The notes: generated from the sequence alone by a model not told the origin. DNA of 64,000 nt from Streptosporangium sandarakinum (GCF_013409935.1 NZ_JACCCO010000001.1:2418001-2482000), one strand, 5' to 3'. Shown: positions 51,444 through 59,851, counted from the first letter of the stretch. Translations and numbers: made by a program.

Positions 51444-53911
51444 CCGAGCAACTCGACGCCGGCCTGGTCGCCGGGCGGATCGCCGAGAGCGGTCAGGTGA
51501 GCGAGCCCTCCGCCGAGCGCGAGATGGGCCGGGCGCGCAGGCGCAAGGAGGACGCCCGGCTCGTCACCGGCCGGACCATGTGGACCGACAACATCCAGCT
51601 CCCGGGCATGCTGTACGTGGCGTTCCTGCGCAGCCCCATGGCGCACGCCAGGATCACCGGCGTCGACGTCTCCGCCGCGCGTTCCCTGCCCGGCGTGGTC
51701 GCCGCCTACTCCGGCCGCGACCTCGCCGAGGAGCAGGGCAGCCTGCCGTGCGCCTGGCCGGTCACCGAGGACATCGTCATCCCCGACCACCCGCCCATGG
51801 CGGTGGACGAGGTCCGCTACCCCGGCGAGGCGGTGGCCTGCGTGGTCGCCACCGACCGGTACCGGGCCGCCGACGCGCTGGAGGCCATCGCGGTCGACTA
51901 CGAGCCGCTGGACCCGGTGCTCGACATGACCGAGGCGCTCGCCGAGGGCGCCCCGAAGGTCCACGAGGCCGGAAACCGGGCCTTCACCTGGAAGTTCGCC
52001 GGGGGTGACATCGACGCGGCGTTCCGCGACGCCCCCGTGGTGATCGACCGCGCCTACGTCCAGCAGCGCCTCATCCCGACCGCGATGGAGCCCAGGGCGG
52101 TCGTCGCGACCACCGACGGCGACGGCTTCACCCTCTACTCCGCCACGCAGATCCCGCACGTGCTGCGCGTCATGCTGGCGATGACCACCGGCATCCCCGA
52201 GCACAAGCTGCGCGTGGTCGCCCCCGACGTGGGCGGCGGCTTCGGGTCCAAGCTCCAGGTCACCGCCGAGGAGGTGCTCGCCCTGCTGCTGGCCCGCAGG
52301 CTCGGCAGGCCGGTGAAGTGGACCGAGTCCCGCTCGGAGGGCAACCTCACCGTGCACCACGGCCGCGACCAGCTCCAGCGGATCGCCGTCGCCGCCGACC
52401 GCGACGGGCGGATCAGGGGCGTGCGGGTGGAGCTGCTCGCCGACATGGGCGCCTACCTGATGCTGGTCACGCCGGGCGTGCCGCTGCTCGGCGCGTTCAT
52501 GTACAACGGCATCTACAAGATGGACGCCTACGACTTCACCTGCACGGGCGTCTTCACCACCAAGATGCCGACCGACGCCTACCGGGGCGCCGGCCGCCCC
52601 GAGGCGACCTTCGCCATCGAACGGGCCGTGGACGAGCTGGCCCACGAGCTCGGCATGGACCCCGTCGAGGTACGGCGCCGCAACTGGATCACCCGCGAGG
52701 AGTTCCCGTACACCACGATCGCCGGGCTCACCTACGACTCCGGCGACTACGAGGCCGCGACCGAGAAGGCGCTGGCCATGTTCGGCTACGACGGGCTCCG
52801 GGCCGAGCAGGCCGACCGGCGCGAGCGGCACGACCCGGTTCAGCTCGGCATCGGCGTCTCCACCTACACCGAGATGTGCGGGCTGGCGCCGTCACGGGTG
52901 CTCGGCTCGCTCAGCTACGGCGCGGGCGGCTGGGAGCACGCAGCGGTCCGGTTGCTGCCCACCGGCAAGGTCGAGGTCGTCACCGGCACCAGCCCGCACG
53001 GACAGGGGCACGAGACGGCCTGGAGCCAGATCGCGGCCGACGCCCTGGGCGTGCCGTTCGAGGACGTCTCGGTGCTGCACGGCGACACCTCCGTCGCGCA
53101 CCGGGGCATGGACACCTACGGCTCCCGCTCGCTGGTCGTCGGCGGCGTCGCCGTGCTCGCCGCCTGCGAGAAGGTCAAGGAGCGGGCCCGCGAGCTGGCC
53201 GCGCACCTGATGGAGGCGTCCGCCGACGACGTCGAGTTCGACGGCGGGAGGTTCCGGGTTCGCGGGACCGACGAGGGGCGGACCATCCAGGAGCTGGCGC
53301 TGGCCGCCTTCGCCGCGCACGACCTGCCCGGCGGCTTCGAGCCCCGGCTGGACGCCGAGGCGACCTTCGACCCGGACAACTTCTCCTTCCCGCACGGCAC
53401 CCACCTGTGCGCGGTCGAGGTGGACACCGAGACGGGACGGTGCGCGATCCGGTCGTACGTCGCCGTGGACGACGTGGGCTCGGTGGTGAACCCGCTGATC
53501 GTCGAGGGCCAGGTGCACGGCGGCATCGCGCAGGGCGTCGGCCAGGCGCTGTTCGAGGAGGCCGTCCACGACGCCGACGGCAACCTGGTCACCACGACGA
53601 TGGCCGACTACCTCATCCCGTCCGCGGCGGACCTGCCGGAGTTCACCACCGACCGCACCGAGACCCCGGCGACGAGCAACCCGCTGGGCGTCAAGGGTGT
53701 CGGCGAGGCCGGGACGATCGCCTCGACCCCGGCCGTGGTCAACGCGATCGCCGACGCGCTCCGCCCGTACGGCGTGCGCGACGTGCGGATGCCGTGCACG
53801 CCGGAACGGATCTGGCGGGCGCTCGCCGAGGCTGAGGTGACCGTTCCGGCGCAGTCCCGGGCCGCCGTGCCGTCCACGTCCGAAATCGCACCCGAGGGAG
53901 GCGCCCGGTGA
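51440..53911 (+). CDS. Molybdenum hydroxylase large subunit, form II CoxL-like
   Basis: The 823-residue subunit binds molybdopterin cytosine dinucleotide. It has RRRKEDARLVTGR at the start, APDVGGGFGSKL, the active-site loop AYRGAGR (residues 380-386; nt 52577-52597), TGTSPHGQGHETAWSQI, and the catalytic-glutamate segment KGVGEAGTI. AYRGAGR is the form II signature. True CO dehydrogenases (form I) carry AYxCSFR with the copper-binding cysteine, which is absent here, so CO oxidation is not supported. Substrate is unknown; related enzymes hydroxylate N-heterocycles or aldehydes. It overlaps both neighbours by 4 bp. Confidence 0.93.
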   Translation: MTEQLDAGLVAGRIAESGQVSEPSAEREMGRARRRKEDARLVTGRTMWTDNIQLPGMLYVAFLRSPMAHARITGVDVSAARSLPGVVAAYSGRDLAEEQGSLPCAWPVTEDIVIPDHPPMAVDEVRYPGEAVACVVATDRYRAADALEAIAVDYEPLDPVLDMTEALAEGAPKVHEAGNRAFTWKFAGGDIDAAFRDAPVVIDRAYVQQRLIPTAMEPRAVVATTDGDGFTLYSATQIPHVLRVMLAMTTGIPEHKLRVVAPDVGGGFGSKLQVTAEEVLALLLARRLGRPVKWTESRSEGNLTVHHGRDQLQRIAVAADRDGRIRGVRVELLADMGAYLMLVTPGVPLLGAFMYNGIYKMDAYDFTCTGVFTTKMPTDAYRGAGRPEATFAIERAVDELAHELGMDPVEVRRRNWITREEFPYTTIAGLTYDSGDYEAATEKALAMFGYDGLRAEQADRRERHDPVQLGIGVSTYTEMCGLAPSRVLGSLSYGAGGWEHAAVRLLPTGKVEVVTGTSPHGQGHETAWSQIAADALGVPFEDVSVLHGDTSVAHRGMDTYGSRSLVVGGVAVLAACEKVKERARELAAHLMEASADDVEFDGGRFRVRGTDEGRTIQELALAAFAAHDLPGGFEPRLDAEATFDPDNFSFPHGTHLCAVEVDTETGRCAIRSYVAVDDVGSVVNPLIVEGQVHGGIAQGVGQALFEEAVHDADGNLVTTTMADYLIPSAADLPEFTTDRTETPATSNPLGVKGVGEAGTIASTPAVVNAIADALRPYGVRDVRMPCTPERIWRALAEAEVTVPAQSRAAVPSTSEIAPEGGAR

Positions 53912-54792
53912 TCCCCGCGCCGTTCGACTACATCCGGCCCGCGTCGGTGGAGGACGCCTGCCGGGTCCTTGCCGACGCCGAGACGGCGGGCGACGAGGTC
54001 AAGGTGCTGGCCGGCGGCCAGTCCCTGCTGCCGCTGCTGCGGCTGCGGCTGGCCTACCCGTCCGCGCTGGTGGACCTCGGGCGGCTGCCCGAGCTGCGCG
54101 GCGTGGCGGACCGCGGCGACCACGTGTACATCGGGGCGCTCACCACGCACGACGAGGTGATGCGCTCCGGCGTCGTGCGCGAGCACGTCCCGCTGGTCGC
54201 GCTGGCCACCGCCACGGTGGCCGACCCCGCCGTACGGCACCGCGGCACGTTCGGAGGGTCGATGGCCCACGCCGACCCGGCCGGTGACCTGCCGGCCGTC
54301 GCCCTCGCGCTGGACTGCGTGTTCGTCGTCCGGTCGAGCGACGGCGAGCGGGAGATCCCGGCCGCGGAGTTCTTCGTCGACTACCTGGAGCCGGCGCTGG
54401 AACCGGGCGAGGTGCTGCTCGGCGTCCGGGTGCCCAAGCTCGGGTCCGGCTGGGGCTTCCACTACGAGAAGTTCCACCGGACCGCCCAGGCGTGGGCGAC
54501 CGTCGGTGTGGCGGCGGCCGTACGGCGCGGCGACGGCGGGACGATCGAGGAGGCGCGGATCGGGCTGACCAACATGGGCCCGACCCCGGTGCGGGCCCGG
54601 GTGACCGAGGTCGCGCTGCGCGGCGTCGCCCCCTCCCCCTCCGGTTCCAACGGGAGCGACCCGCTCCGGGATGCCTGCGCCCAGGCGGACGCCGGCACCT
54701 CGCCCCCGGCCGACCTGCACGCCCGGCCCGACTACCGCCGCCATCTGGCCCGGGTGCTGACCCGCCGGGCGGTCGGAGCCGCGCTCGGCTGA
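53908..54792 (+). CDS. Molybdenum hydroxylase FAD subunit, CoxM type
   Basis: The 294-residue subunit binds FAD: IPAPFDYIRPASVEDACRVL, the pyrophosphate loop LAGGQSLLPLLRLRLAYP, IGALTTHDEVM, and VRHRGTFGGSMAHADPAGDLPAV (in pieces) for the second FAD-binding motif. It completes the S-L-M heterotrimer; the small-large-medium order (S, L, M) differs from the classical cox order M-S-L. The GTG start overlaps the large-subunit stop. Confidence 0.93.
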   Translation: MIPAPFDYIRPASVEDACRVLADAETAGDEVKVLAGGQSLLPLLRLRLAYPSALVDLGRLPELRGVADRGDHVYIGALTTHDEVMRSGVVREHVPLVALATATVADPAVRHRGTFGGSMAHADPAGDLPAVALALDCVFVVRSSDGEREIPAAEFFVDYLEPALEPGEVLLGVRVPKLGSGWGFHYEKFHRTAQAWATVGVAAAVRRGDGGTIEEARIGLTNMGPTPVRARVTEVALRGVAPSPSGSNGSDPLRDACAQADAGTSPPADLHARPDYRRHLARVLTRRAVGAALG

Positions 54793-54812
54793 GCCACCGG
54801 GGAGTCCGTCGC

Positions 54813-54918
54813 CCGGCGGGTGGGGTTCGCCTTCCGGCGGGTGGGGTTCGCGTGCCGATGGGCGAGGGTTCGCCCCCCGGCGGCTGGGGTTCGTGTTCCG
54901 TCCGCCGGGAGTTCGTCT
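54813..54918. repeat. 21-bp minisatellite (5 copies) between coxM-like and coxG-like genes
   Basis: Units starting at 54813, 54834, 54855, 54877 and 54898 share ccggcgggtggggttcgYSt. The first two are nearly identical; later ones drift. At 21 bases the period equals seven codons, but no ribosome site or conserved frame suggests it is translated. Confidence 0.8.
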
Positions 54919-55065
54919 CCCGGCGGACGGGGCAGACAAATGGGTGGAAGCCGCCGGTCCGATGCGGGAAGGTCCGCACCGAACCGGAGAACGGCGGATC
55001 CGGCCGGTGCGATTGATGCGGTTGTTCGGTTGGTCCAGGTTGGTCCGGTGACGAGGAGTGGATCG

Positions 55066-56187
55066 ATGGCGATGCGGTTCGAGCACGAGTTCACCGTTCC
55101 GGTTCCCGTCGAGCAGGCGTGGTCCGTGCTGCTCGACGTCGAGCGGATCGCGCCGTGCCTGCCCGGGGCCGCACTGGAGAAGGCGGAGGGCGACTCCTTC
55201 ACCGGCCGGATGAAGGTGAAGGTCGGGCCGATCACGGTGACCTACCGGGGAGAGGCCGCGTTCGAGAACGTGGACGAGAACGCCCGGACCCTGGCCCTGC
55301 GGGCCTCGGGCCGGGAGGCCCGCGGCTCCGGCACGGCGAACGCGACGGTCACCGCGCGACTGCGCCCCGATGACGCCGGAGGCCCCGGACGACCGGGCGC
55401 GGAGGGGACGGCGGGCACGGCGGGCTCCGAGGAGGTCGCCGCGGGTTCGGCGAGTTCGGTGGAATCCGGAGGCACGGCCGGTTCGGCCACCCGGGTCACC
55501 GTCGAGACCTCCTTCAAGGTGACCGGCCGCCCCGCGCAGTTCGGCCGGGGCATGATGGGCGAGGTCGGTGCCAAGCTGATCGACAGGTTCGCGGCCAACC
55601 TCGCCGCGCTGCTGGAGGCCGGTGAGACGGGGCCCGCCACGGCGGACACCGTCCCCCTGCCGCCGATCCCCGCACCGGAGTCCGCCGTCCCGGCGCAGGC
55701 CCCGCCCGGCCGGACGGCCAGCACCCCCGAGGCGAACGGCCAGGGCACGGCCGGAACACCGCGGACGGACGGGCAGGGCAGGGCCGGCACCCCCGAGGCG
55801 AACGGTCAGGCCACGGCCTATCGGGCCGCCGACGGCCGGAAGGAGTCGCCCCGCCACCTCACCGCCGTGCCCTCCCCGACCGAGACGCCCGAGGGATCCG
55901 AGGCTTCCAGGGAGCCGGAGAGAGCTGACACGCCGGAGACGGCCGGCGCCTCCGAGAACCTGGCCCCGGTCACGGAGCTCTCACCGGCCGGGGCCGAGCG
56001 GGCCGCCGGCCGGGACACCCACCCGGCCGGCACCTCCCGGACCTCCCTCACCGCGGACGAGGAGGCCCTCGACCTGATGGAGATCGCCGGCATCCCCCTG
56101 CTCAGACGTGCCGCCCCGCTGCTGGGGGCCGTGGCGGGCCTGGCGGTCGCGGCCTGGCTGACCCGCAGGGCCCTGCGCCGCCGCTGA
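55066..56187 (+). CDS. CoxG-like SRPBCC protein with long extension and membrane anchor
   Basis: The 373-residue product starts with a CoxG/SRPBCC domain: FEHEFTVPVPVEQAWSVLLDVERIAPCLPGAAL and GRMKVKVGPITVTYRGEAAFENVDE (in pieces), completed by FKVTGRPAQFGRGMMGEVGAKLIDRFAANLAALL (about 1-185). The domain is interrupted by a Gly/Ser/Ala/Glu-rich insert (about 103-142). A long Pro/Thr/Glu-rich linker (about 190-335) with TPEANGQ repeats leads to a C-terminal helix (PLLGAVAGLAVAAWL). CoxG recruits CO dehydrogenase to the membrane; a similar anchoring job for this hydroxylase is likely. Normal CoxG is about 150-240 residues. GAGGAG lies seven bases before ATG 55066. Confidence 0.82.
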   Translation: MAMRFEHEFTVPVPVEQAWSVLLDVERIAPCLPGAALEKAEGDSFTGRMKVKVGPITVTYRGEAAFENVDENARTLALRASGREARGSGTANATVTARLRPDDAGGPGRPGAEGTAGTAGSEEVAAGSASSVESGGTAGSATRVTVETSFKVTGRPAQFGRGMMGEVGAKLIDRFAANLAALLEAGETGPATADTVPLPPIPAPESAVPAQAPPGRTASTPEANGQGTAGTPRTDGQGRAGTPEANGQATAYRAADGRKESPRHLTAVPSPTETPEGSEASREPERADTPETAGASENLAPVTELSPAGAERAAGRDTHPAGTSRTSLTADEEALDLMEIAGIPLLRRAAPLLGAVAGLAVAAWLTRRALRRR

Positions 56188-56255
56188 CCCGCCCGCCTGC
56201 TCGTGCCCCTTCCGCTCCGTCTCTCACGGTGTCGCCCACGGTGCAGACGATCGGC

Positions 56256-57386
56256 TCAGCGCAGGCACCCCTTCCCGCTGTCCGGATCACAGCCCTTCGG
56301 AACGGCCGGTTCGTCGTCGGTCCAGCCGAGCCGCTTGACCACCCTGGAGTACACGCCGGTCCCCGGAAGGGTCTTCCGGCCGGTGGCCGGGGCGGGCGGC
56401 ACCTCCCGAACCCCCAGCGGGTCGCCCGTCTCCCGGTCGATCACGAGCTGCTTCTCCGGCTCGCCGGGCCCGCCCCCGCGCAGGACGGCCACCCCCACCC
56501 GTCCGTCGGCGTCCCGGATCCCGTCCACGACCCGGGCCCCGGGCAGCCCGGCGAGCATGCGGTAGACGGCCGCTCTGGTCCCCGGCGTGGCCGGGGTGTC
56601 CAGGAGGAGGCTCTCGCCGATGCTCCACAGCCAGTCGTCCCGCTCGGCGGCCTCCGCCCGCACCACCTGTGCGGGCACGTCCTTCTTCCTGGCCTTCCAT
56701 TCGGCGGGCCAGTACGACAGGAGCCTCTCCCTCAGCGCCGCGGGGTCGCGGGGAAGGTCGCGGATCTCCCGCGCGCTGAGCTCCAGGGTCGCCCGCTGGA
56801 GCACCTCCTCCGCGTCGGTGACGATGTACCGCGTCTTCCCGGCGGGGAGCATGTCGTTCTCGCAGTCGGTGTCCGAGCCGCAGAGCCGGGGCGAGCCGGC
56901 TTTCTTCCACTCGGCCCGGTCGGCGGCGGTCACCGGCCGGGTGCCGAGCCCGCTGGCCACGATGACCCGTTTCCGGCCCGGTCCCACCCACAGGACCTGT
57001 CCGCCGCGTTCCTCGACGAGGAACGTGTGCCCCGCGACGCTGACCCGTACCCGGTTGGAGTGCTCCGTCTCCCCGCGCCAGTACCGGCGGCCGGTCGCCT
57101 CCGGCCGCCGGGCCAGCCGGTCGGCGGCGGCGGCGAGCACCTCACCGGCGCTCGCCCGCGTCATCGTGACGGCCTGCCCGGCCGGGTCGCCGCCGAGCCT
57201 CGGGACGACCGTGACCGTGCCGATGACCGCGACGGTCGCGGTCGCCGCCACCAGCACCCCGGCCCACCGGGGGACCCTCCGGGGTTTCCGACCGCCCAGC
57301 ACTCGCGCCCTCGCCTCGGCGACCTTCGCCGGGTCGGGCGGCGTGACGTCGGGCATCACCGCGTCGACGAGCCTGAAATCATTCAT
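56256..57386 (-). CDS. CU044_5270-family membrane protein, sigma partner (module 2)
   Basis: The 376-residue product has a cytosolic N-terminus (MNDFRLVDAVMPDVTPPDPAKVAEARARVL), one helix (WAGVLVAATATVAVIGTVTVV, about 42-62) and a large extracellular domain with RRYWRGETEHSNRVR, DLPRDPAALRERLLSYWPAEW, TRAAVYRMLAGLPGARVVDGIRDADGRVGVAV (in pieces) and LVIDRETGDPLGVREV. It contains a cysteine pair (RLCGSDTDCEND) plus two near the end. It is the counterpart of the gene at 39719. Its ATG overlaps the sigma stop (ATGA), indicating coupled translation and probable regulation of that sigma factor. Confidence 0.83.
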   Translation of the reverse strand: MNDFRLVDAVMPDVTPPDPAKVAEARARVLGGRKPRRVPRWAGVLVAATATVAVIGTVTVVPRLGGDPAGQAVTMTRASAGEVLAAAADRLARRPEATGRRYWRGETEHSNRVRVSVAGHTFLVEERGGQVLWVGPGRKRVIVASGLGTRPVTAADRAEWKKAGSPRLCGSDTDCENDMLPAGKTRYIVTDAEEVLQRATLELSAREIRDLPRDPAALRERLLSYWPAEWKARKKDVPAQVVRAEAAERDDWLWSIGESLLLDTPATPGTRAAVYRMLAGLPGARVVDGIRDADGRVGVAVLRGGGPGEPEKQLVIDRETGDPLGVREVPPAPATGRKTLPGTGVYSRVVKRLGWTDDEPAVPKGCDPDSGKGCLR

Positions 57387-57922
57387 CGGACCTCCGTCCC
57401 GAGCGACGTGTGCAGCTTGTTCCTGGCCCTGCTGAGCCGTGAGGCCACGGTGCCGTAGGCGACCCCGAGGGCCTGGGCGACCTCGTCGTAGGTCAGCCCG
57501 CCGTACGCGACGAGCAGCACCACGTCGCGCTCGCCCTTCGACAGGCCCGCCAGCGCCCCCGAGAGCCGGCCGACCGTCACCCCCGCCGTCACGCGGTCGG
57601 CGATCCGCTGGTCGTGGCCGTCGTCGTCGGGTGGCGGGCCGGTCCTGGCCAGGGCCCGGTAACGCCGTACCTCGGCCCGGCGGTGGCGGCCGATCAGGTT
57701 GGTGGCTATGCCGTACAGCCAGGGGCGGACCCCGCCCCGGGCGGGGTCGAACCGGTGGCGGCGGCGGAAGGCGATGAGGAAGGTCTCGGCGGCGAGGTCC
57801 TCGGCGGTGTCGAGGTCGAGCCGCCGTCCGATGTAGCGGCGGATCTCCTCGTAGTGCGCGTCGAAGACGGCGCCGAACCGCTCGGGGTCGGCGACCGACG
57901 CGGCGTCGGGGACGGTGATCAT
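57383..57922 (-). CDS. ECF RNA polymerase sigma factor (module 2)
   Basis: The 179-residue sigma factor has region 2 (FGAVFDAHYEEIRRYIGRRL, DLAAETFLIAFRRR, VRPWLYGIATNLIGRHRR) and region 4 (LSKGERDVVLLVAYGGLTYDE, LGVAYGTVASRLSRARNKLH). It is closely related to the sigma factors at 39106 and 58348. ATG 57922 has GGGAG eight bases upstream; a GTG at 57976 is the alternative. The 3' end overlaps its CU044_5270 partner. Confidence 0.92.
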   Translation of the reverse strand: MITVPDAASVADPERFGAVFDAHYEEIRRYIGRRLDLDTAEDLAAETFLIAFRRRHRFDPARGGVRPWLYGIATNLIGRHRRAEVRRYRALARTGPPPDDDGHDQRIADRVTAGVTVGRLSGALAGLSKGERDVVLLVAYGGLTYDEVAQALGVAYGTVASRLSRARNKLHTSLGTEVR

Positions 57923-58027
57923 GCAAGGGTCTCCCTTGCCGGAAGGACAGGACGTCTCTTCTTGCCCTTCACCCACCGCCCCCTTCCCGGATTTTTCACC
58001 CCTTTCCGGGTTCTCAGCCGCACACCT

Positions 58028-58582
58028 CTACGGCCGTTCGCCCGGCTCGTCGACGATCCCGGCCCGCAGATGCGCGGTCCACACGACGGGGGTACCCGCC
58101 TTGACCTCGCGTGTTCCGGCGGGGGTGGTGTAGGTGCGGGTGGCGACGGTCTCGCCGTACGTCCCCAGATAGGTGTACTCCTCCGGATTCAGGATGATCT
58201 CGAAGCGCTCCCACCGCCCCGTGTAGGCGAACGCGACCCCGTGCCGGCCGGCCGCGTCCACCGCGTCCTGCTTGACCGACACGCCTTCGATCATCGGCAG
58301 TGCACGGAACAGCGCGGCCCGCACTTCCGGTTCGAGCGCCTGTTCGTTCATGACCCGGGAGATCGTCTCGACGATCCGCTGCTCGTCCGGTACGTCATCG
58401 CCGGGCGGCGCGGGAGTCTCGGCGACGGCCGCCCTGATCCGGGCGAGCACCCGCTCCGGTGTGACGGGCGCCTCGGCCAGGTCGGCGGCGGTGACGCCGG
58501 GACCGGCCTCGTGGATGACGAGCCTGCCCTTGCCGTCGTCCAGGGCCGTCTGCCTGCCGTCCACGCTGTTCCACAGCTCCAA
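58028..58582 (-). pseudogene. Truncated CU044_5270-family gene (module 3 partner remnant)
   Basis: The open frame (184 codons from a TTG, no ribosome site) matches only the C-terminal half of its family: ELWNSVDGRQ, PEVRAALFRALPMIEGVSV, AGRHGVAFAYTGRWERFEIILNPEEYTYLG (in pieces), and the end GTPVVWTAHLRAGIVDEPGE. The cytosolic N-terminus, membrane helix and first extracellular strands found in the genes at 39719 and 56256 are missing. A TGA lies in frame just upstream of the TTG. The upstream sigma frame reads straight into this region out of frame. The simplest explanation is an internal deletion that removed the sigma stop codon and the partner's first half. Confidence 0.65.
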
Positions 58583-59163
58583 GGTGGTCCGCTTTCATTT
58601 CCCAGGGCGGCCCTGGTCTTCCTCCGGGCCCGGTGCAGGCGCGAGCGCACGGTCCCCATCGGGATGCCGAGCGCCTCGGCGACCTCCTCGTACGACAGGT
58701 CGCCCCACGCCACCAGCAGCAACACGTCGCGATCGCCCCGAGACAGGCCCGCCAGCGCCCCCGCCAGCACGCGGTCCTTCTCCTGGGCCGCCACACGGTC
58801 GACGACCGCGTCCGCCATCGGTTCCGGCGGCGGGTCCTGGCCCGTACGGCACAGCGCCCTCAAGTACCGTTCCTCGCTGCGCCGGTGCCTGGCGATCAGC
58901 CTGGTGGCGATGCCGTACAGCCACGGCTTGGCCAGCCGCTGCGTCAGGTCGTAGGACGCGCGCCGCCGGAAGGCGATCAGAAACGTCTCGGCCGCGATGT
59001 CGTCGGCCGCCTGGGTGCCGAGCCGACGGGCCGCGTAACGGTGGATCTGCCGGACGTAGCGATCGAAGATCCCGGCGAACCACTCCGGATCGTCGTGCGA
59101 GCGACGGATGAGTTCCGCATCACCGTCCTCCTCCACCCTCTCGGCCGATTCTGTTCGTGTCAT
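58348..59163 (-). CDS. ECF RNA polymerase sigma factor with aberrant C-terminal tail (module 3)
   Basis: Residues about 1-188 are a normal ECF sigma factor: FAGIFDRYVRQIHRYAARRL, DIAAETFLIAFRRR, PWLYGIATRLIARHRR, then region 4 LSRGDRDVLLLVAWGDLSYEE and IPMGTVRSRLHRARRKTRAAL. The remaining 80 residues (SGPPWSCGTAWTAGRRP...) are Ser/Pro/Arg-rich and are simply another reading frame of the partner gene below it. Its two paralogues stop at the matching point. The sigma domain itself looks intact and may still work. ATG 59163 has GGGAGA eight bases upstream, directly after a strong hairpin (59181-59212). Confidence 0.8.
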   Translation of the reverse strand: MTRTESAERVEEDGDAELIRRSHDDPEWFAGIFDRYVRQIHRYAARRLGTQAADDIAAETFLIAFRRRASYDLTQRLAKPWLYGIATRLIARHRRSEERYLRALCRTGQDPPPEPMADAVVDRVAAQEKDRVLAGALAGLSRGDRDVLLLVAWGDLSYEEVAEALGIPMGTVRSRLHRARRKTRAALGNESGPPWSCGTAWTAGRRPWTTARAGSSSTRPVPASPPPTWPRRPSHRSGCSPGSGRPSPRLPRRPAMTYRTSSGSSRRSPGS

Positions 59164-59180
59164 GCCTGCTGTCTCCCGGT

Positions 59181-59212
59181 GGGCCGGACCCGGTTCTCAC
59201 CGGGTCCGGCCC
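59181..59212 (-). terminator. Perfect hairpin between GNAT and sigma genes
   Basis: GGGCCGGACCCGGT (59181-59194) and ACCGGGTCCGGCCC (59199-59212) form a perfect 14-bp stem with a TCTC loop. It can terminate the GNAT transcript, but it ends only 18 bases before the sigma ATG, next to its ribosome site, so it may also act in the sigma leader. Confidence 0.65.
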
Positions 59213-59296
59213 CGCCCCGTGCCGGTGCGTGACCTTTCCGGCCCGCGGCGGGCGGCCCCTGCCTCCCCGGGGATCGACGGCTTCCCGGGACGGTCC

Positions 59297-59851
59297 TCAG
59301 GGCAGGAGCGGCGCGTCGCCGGGCGCCGTCGGGGCGAGGCGGTAGTGGGTGTCCTCGATCGGGGGGTACGGCTCGGGCAGCGGATGGGTGCCGGTGCGGC
59401 CGGACGGGACGAAGCCGAAGCGCTCGTAGAAGCGGCGGGCCTGGCCGTTGCCGGTCGCGACCCACAGGCCGATCTCCTCGTGCCCGGCGGCGCGCAGCCG
59501 GGTCACCGCGTCCGCCAGCAGGGCCCGTCCGAGTCCGGCGGACTGCGCCTCGGGCAGTACGTAGAGGGAGAAGACCTCTCCGCCGCCGATCTCCTCGTCC
59601 CGGCAGTGGCCGAAGTTGACGAAACCGGTGATCTCGCCCTCCGTCTCGGCGACCACGAGCGGCGTGCGTCCTTCGGCCAGGGCGTTGGTCAGCCCCCGCT
59701 CCATCCGGACCACCCGGTCCGGATCGACTCCGAGCGCGCCGAGGTAGCCGTCGGGCATGAGGCCGCGGTAGGCGGCTCGCCACGTCGTCACCCGCACGCG
59801 TTCCACGGCCGCCACGTCCTCCGGAGCACCGGGCCTGATCTTGAGTTCCAT
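59297..59851 (-). CDS. GNAT-family N-acetyltransferase
   Basis: The 184-residue protein has the GNAT fold: MELKIRPGAPEDVAAVERVRVTTWRAAYRGLMP at the start, ISSUE-free strand pairs around PLVVAETEGEITGFVNFG, and the acetyl-CoA loop VFSLYVLPEAQSAGLGRALL (Q-x2-GxG/A). IGLWVATGNGQARRFYERFGFVPSG is the typical C-terminal half. The substrate amine is unknown. ATG 59851 lacks a clear ribosome site; an upstream in-frame start at 59935 would add a basic stretch. Confidence 0.88.
   Translation of the reverse strand: MELKIRPGAPEDVAAVERVRVTTWRAAYRGLMPDGYLGALGVDPDRVVRMERGLTNALAEGRTPLVVAETEGEITGFVNFGHCRDEEIGGGEVFSLYVLPEAQSAGLGRALLADAVTRLRAAGHEEIGLWVATGNGQARRFYERFGFVPSGRTGTHPLPEPYPPIEDTHYRLAPTAPGDAPLLP

Noticed and set aside
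51335-52831. Long minus-strand frame opposite the molybdenum hydroxylase large subunit
   Set aside because: No recognisable motif, and the sense strand is clearly coding.
50922-54792. Annotation as aerobic carbon monoxide dehydrogenase
   Set aside because: The active-site loop is AYRGAGR and lacks the copper-binding cysteine of form I enzymes.
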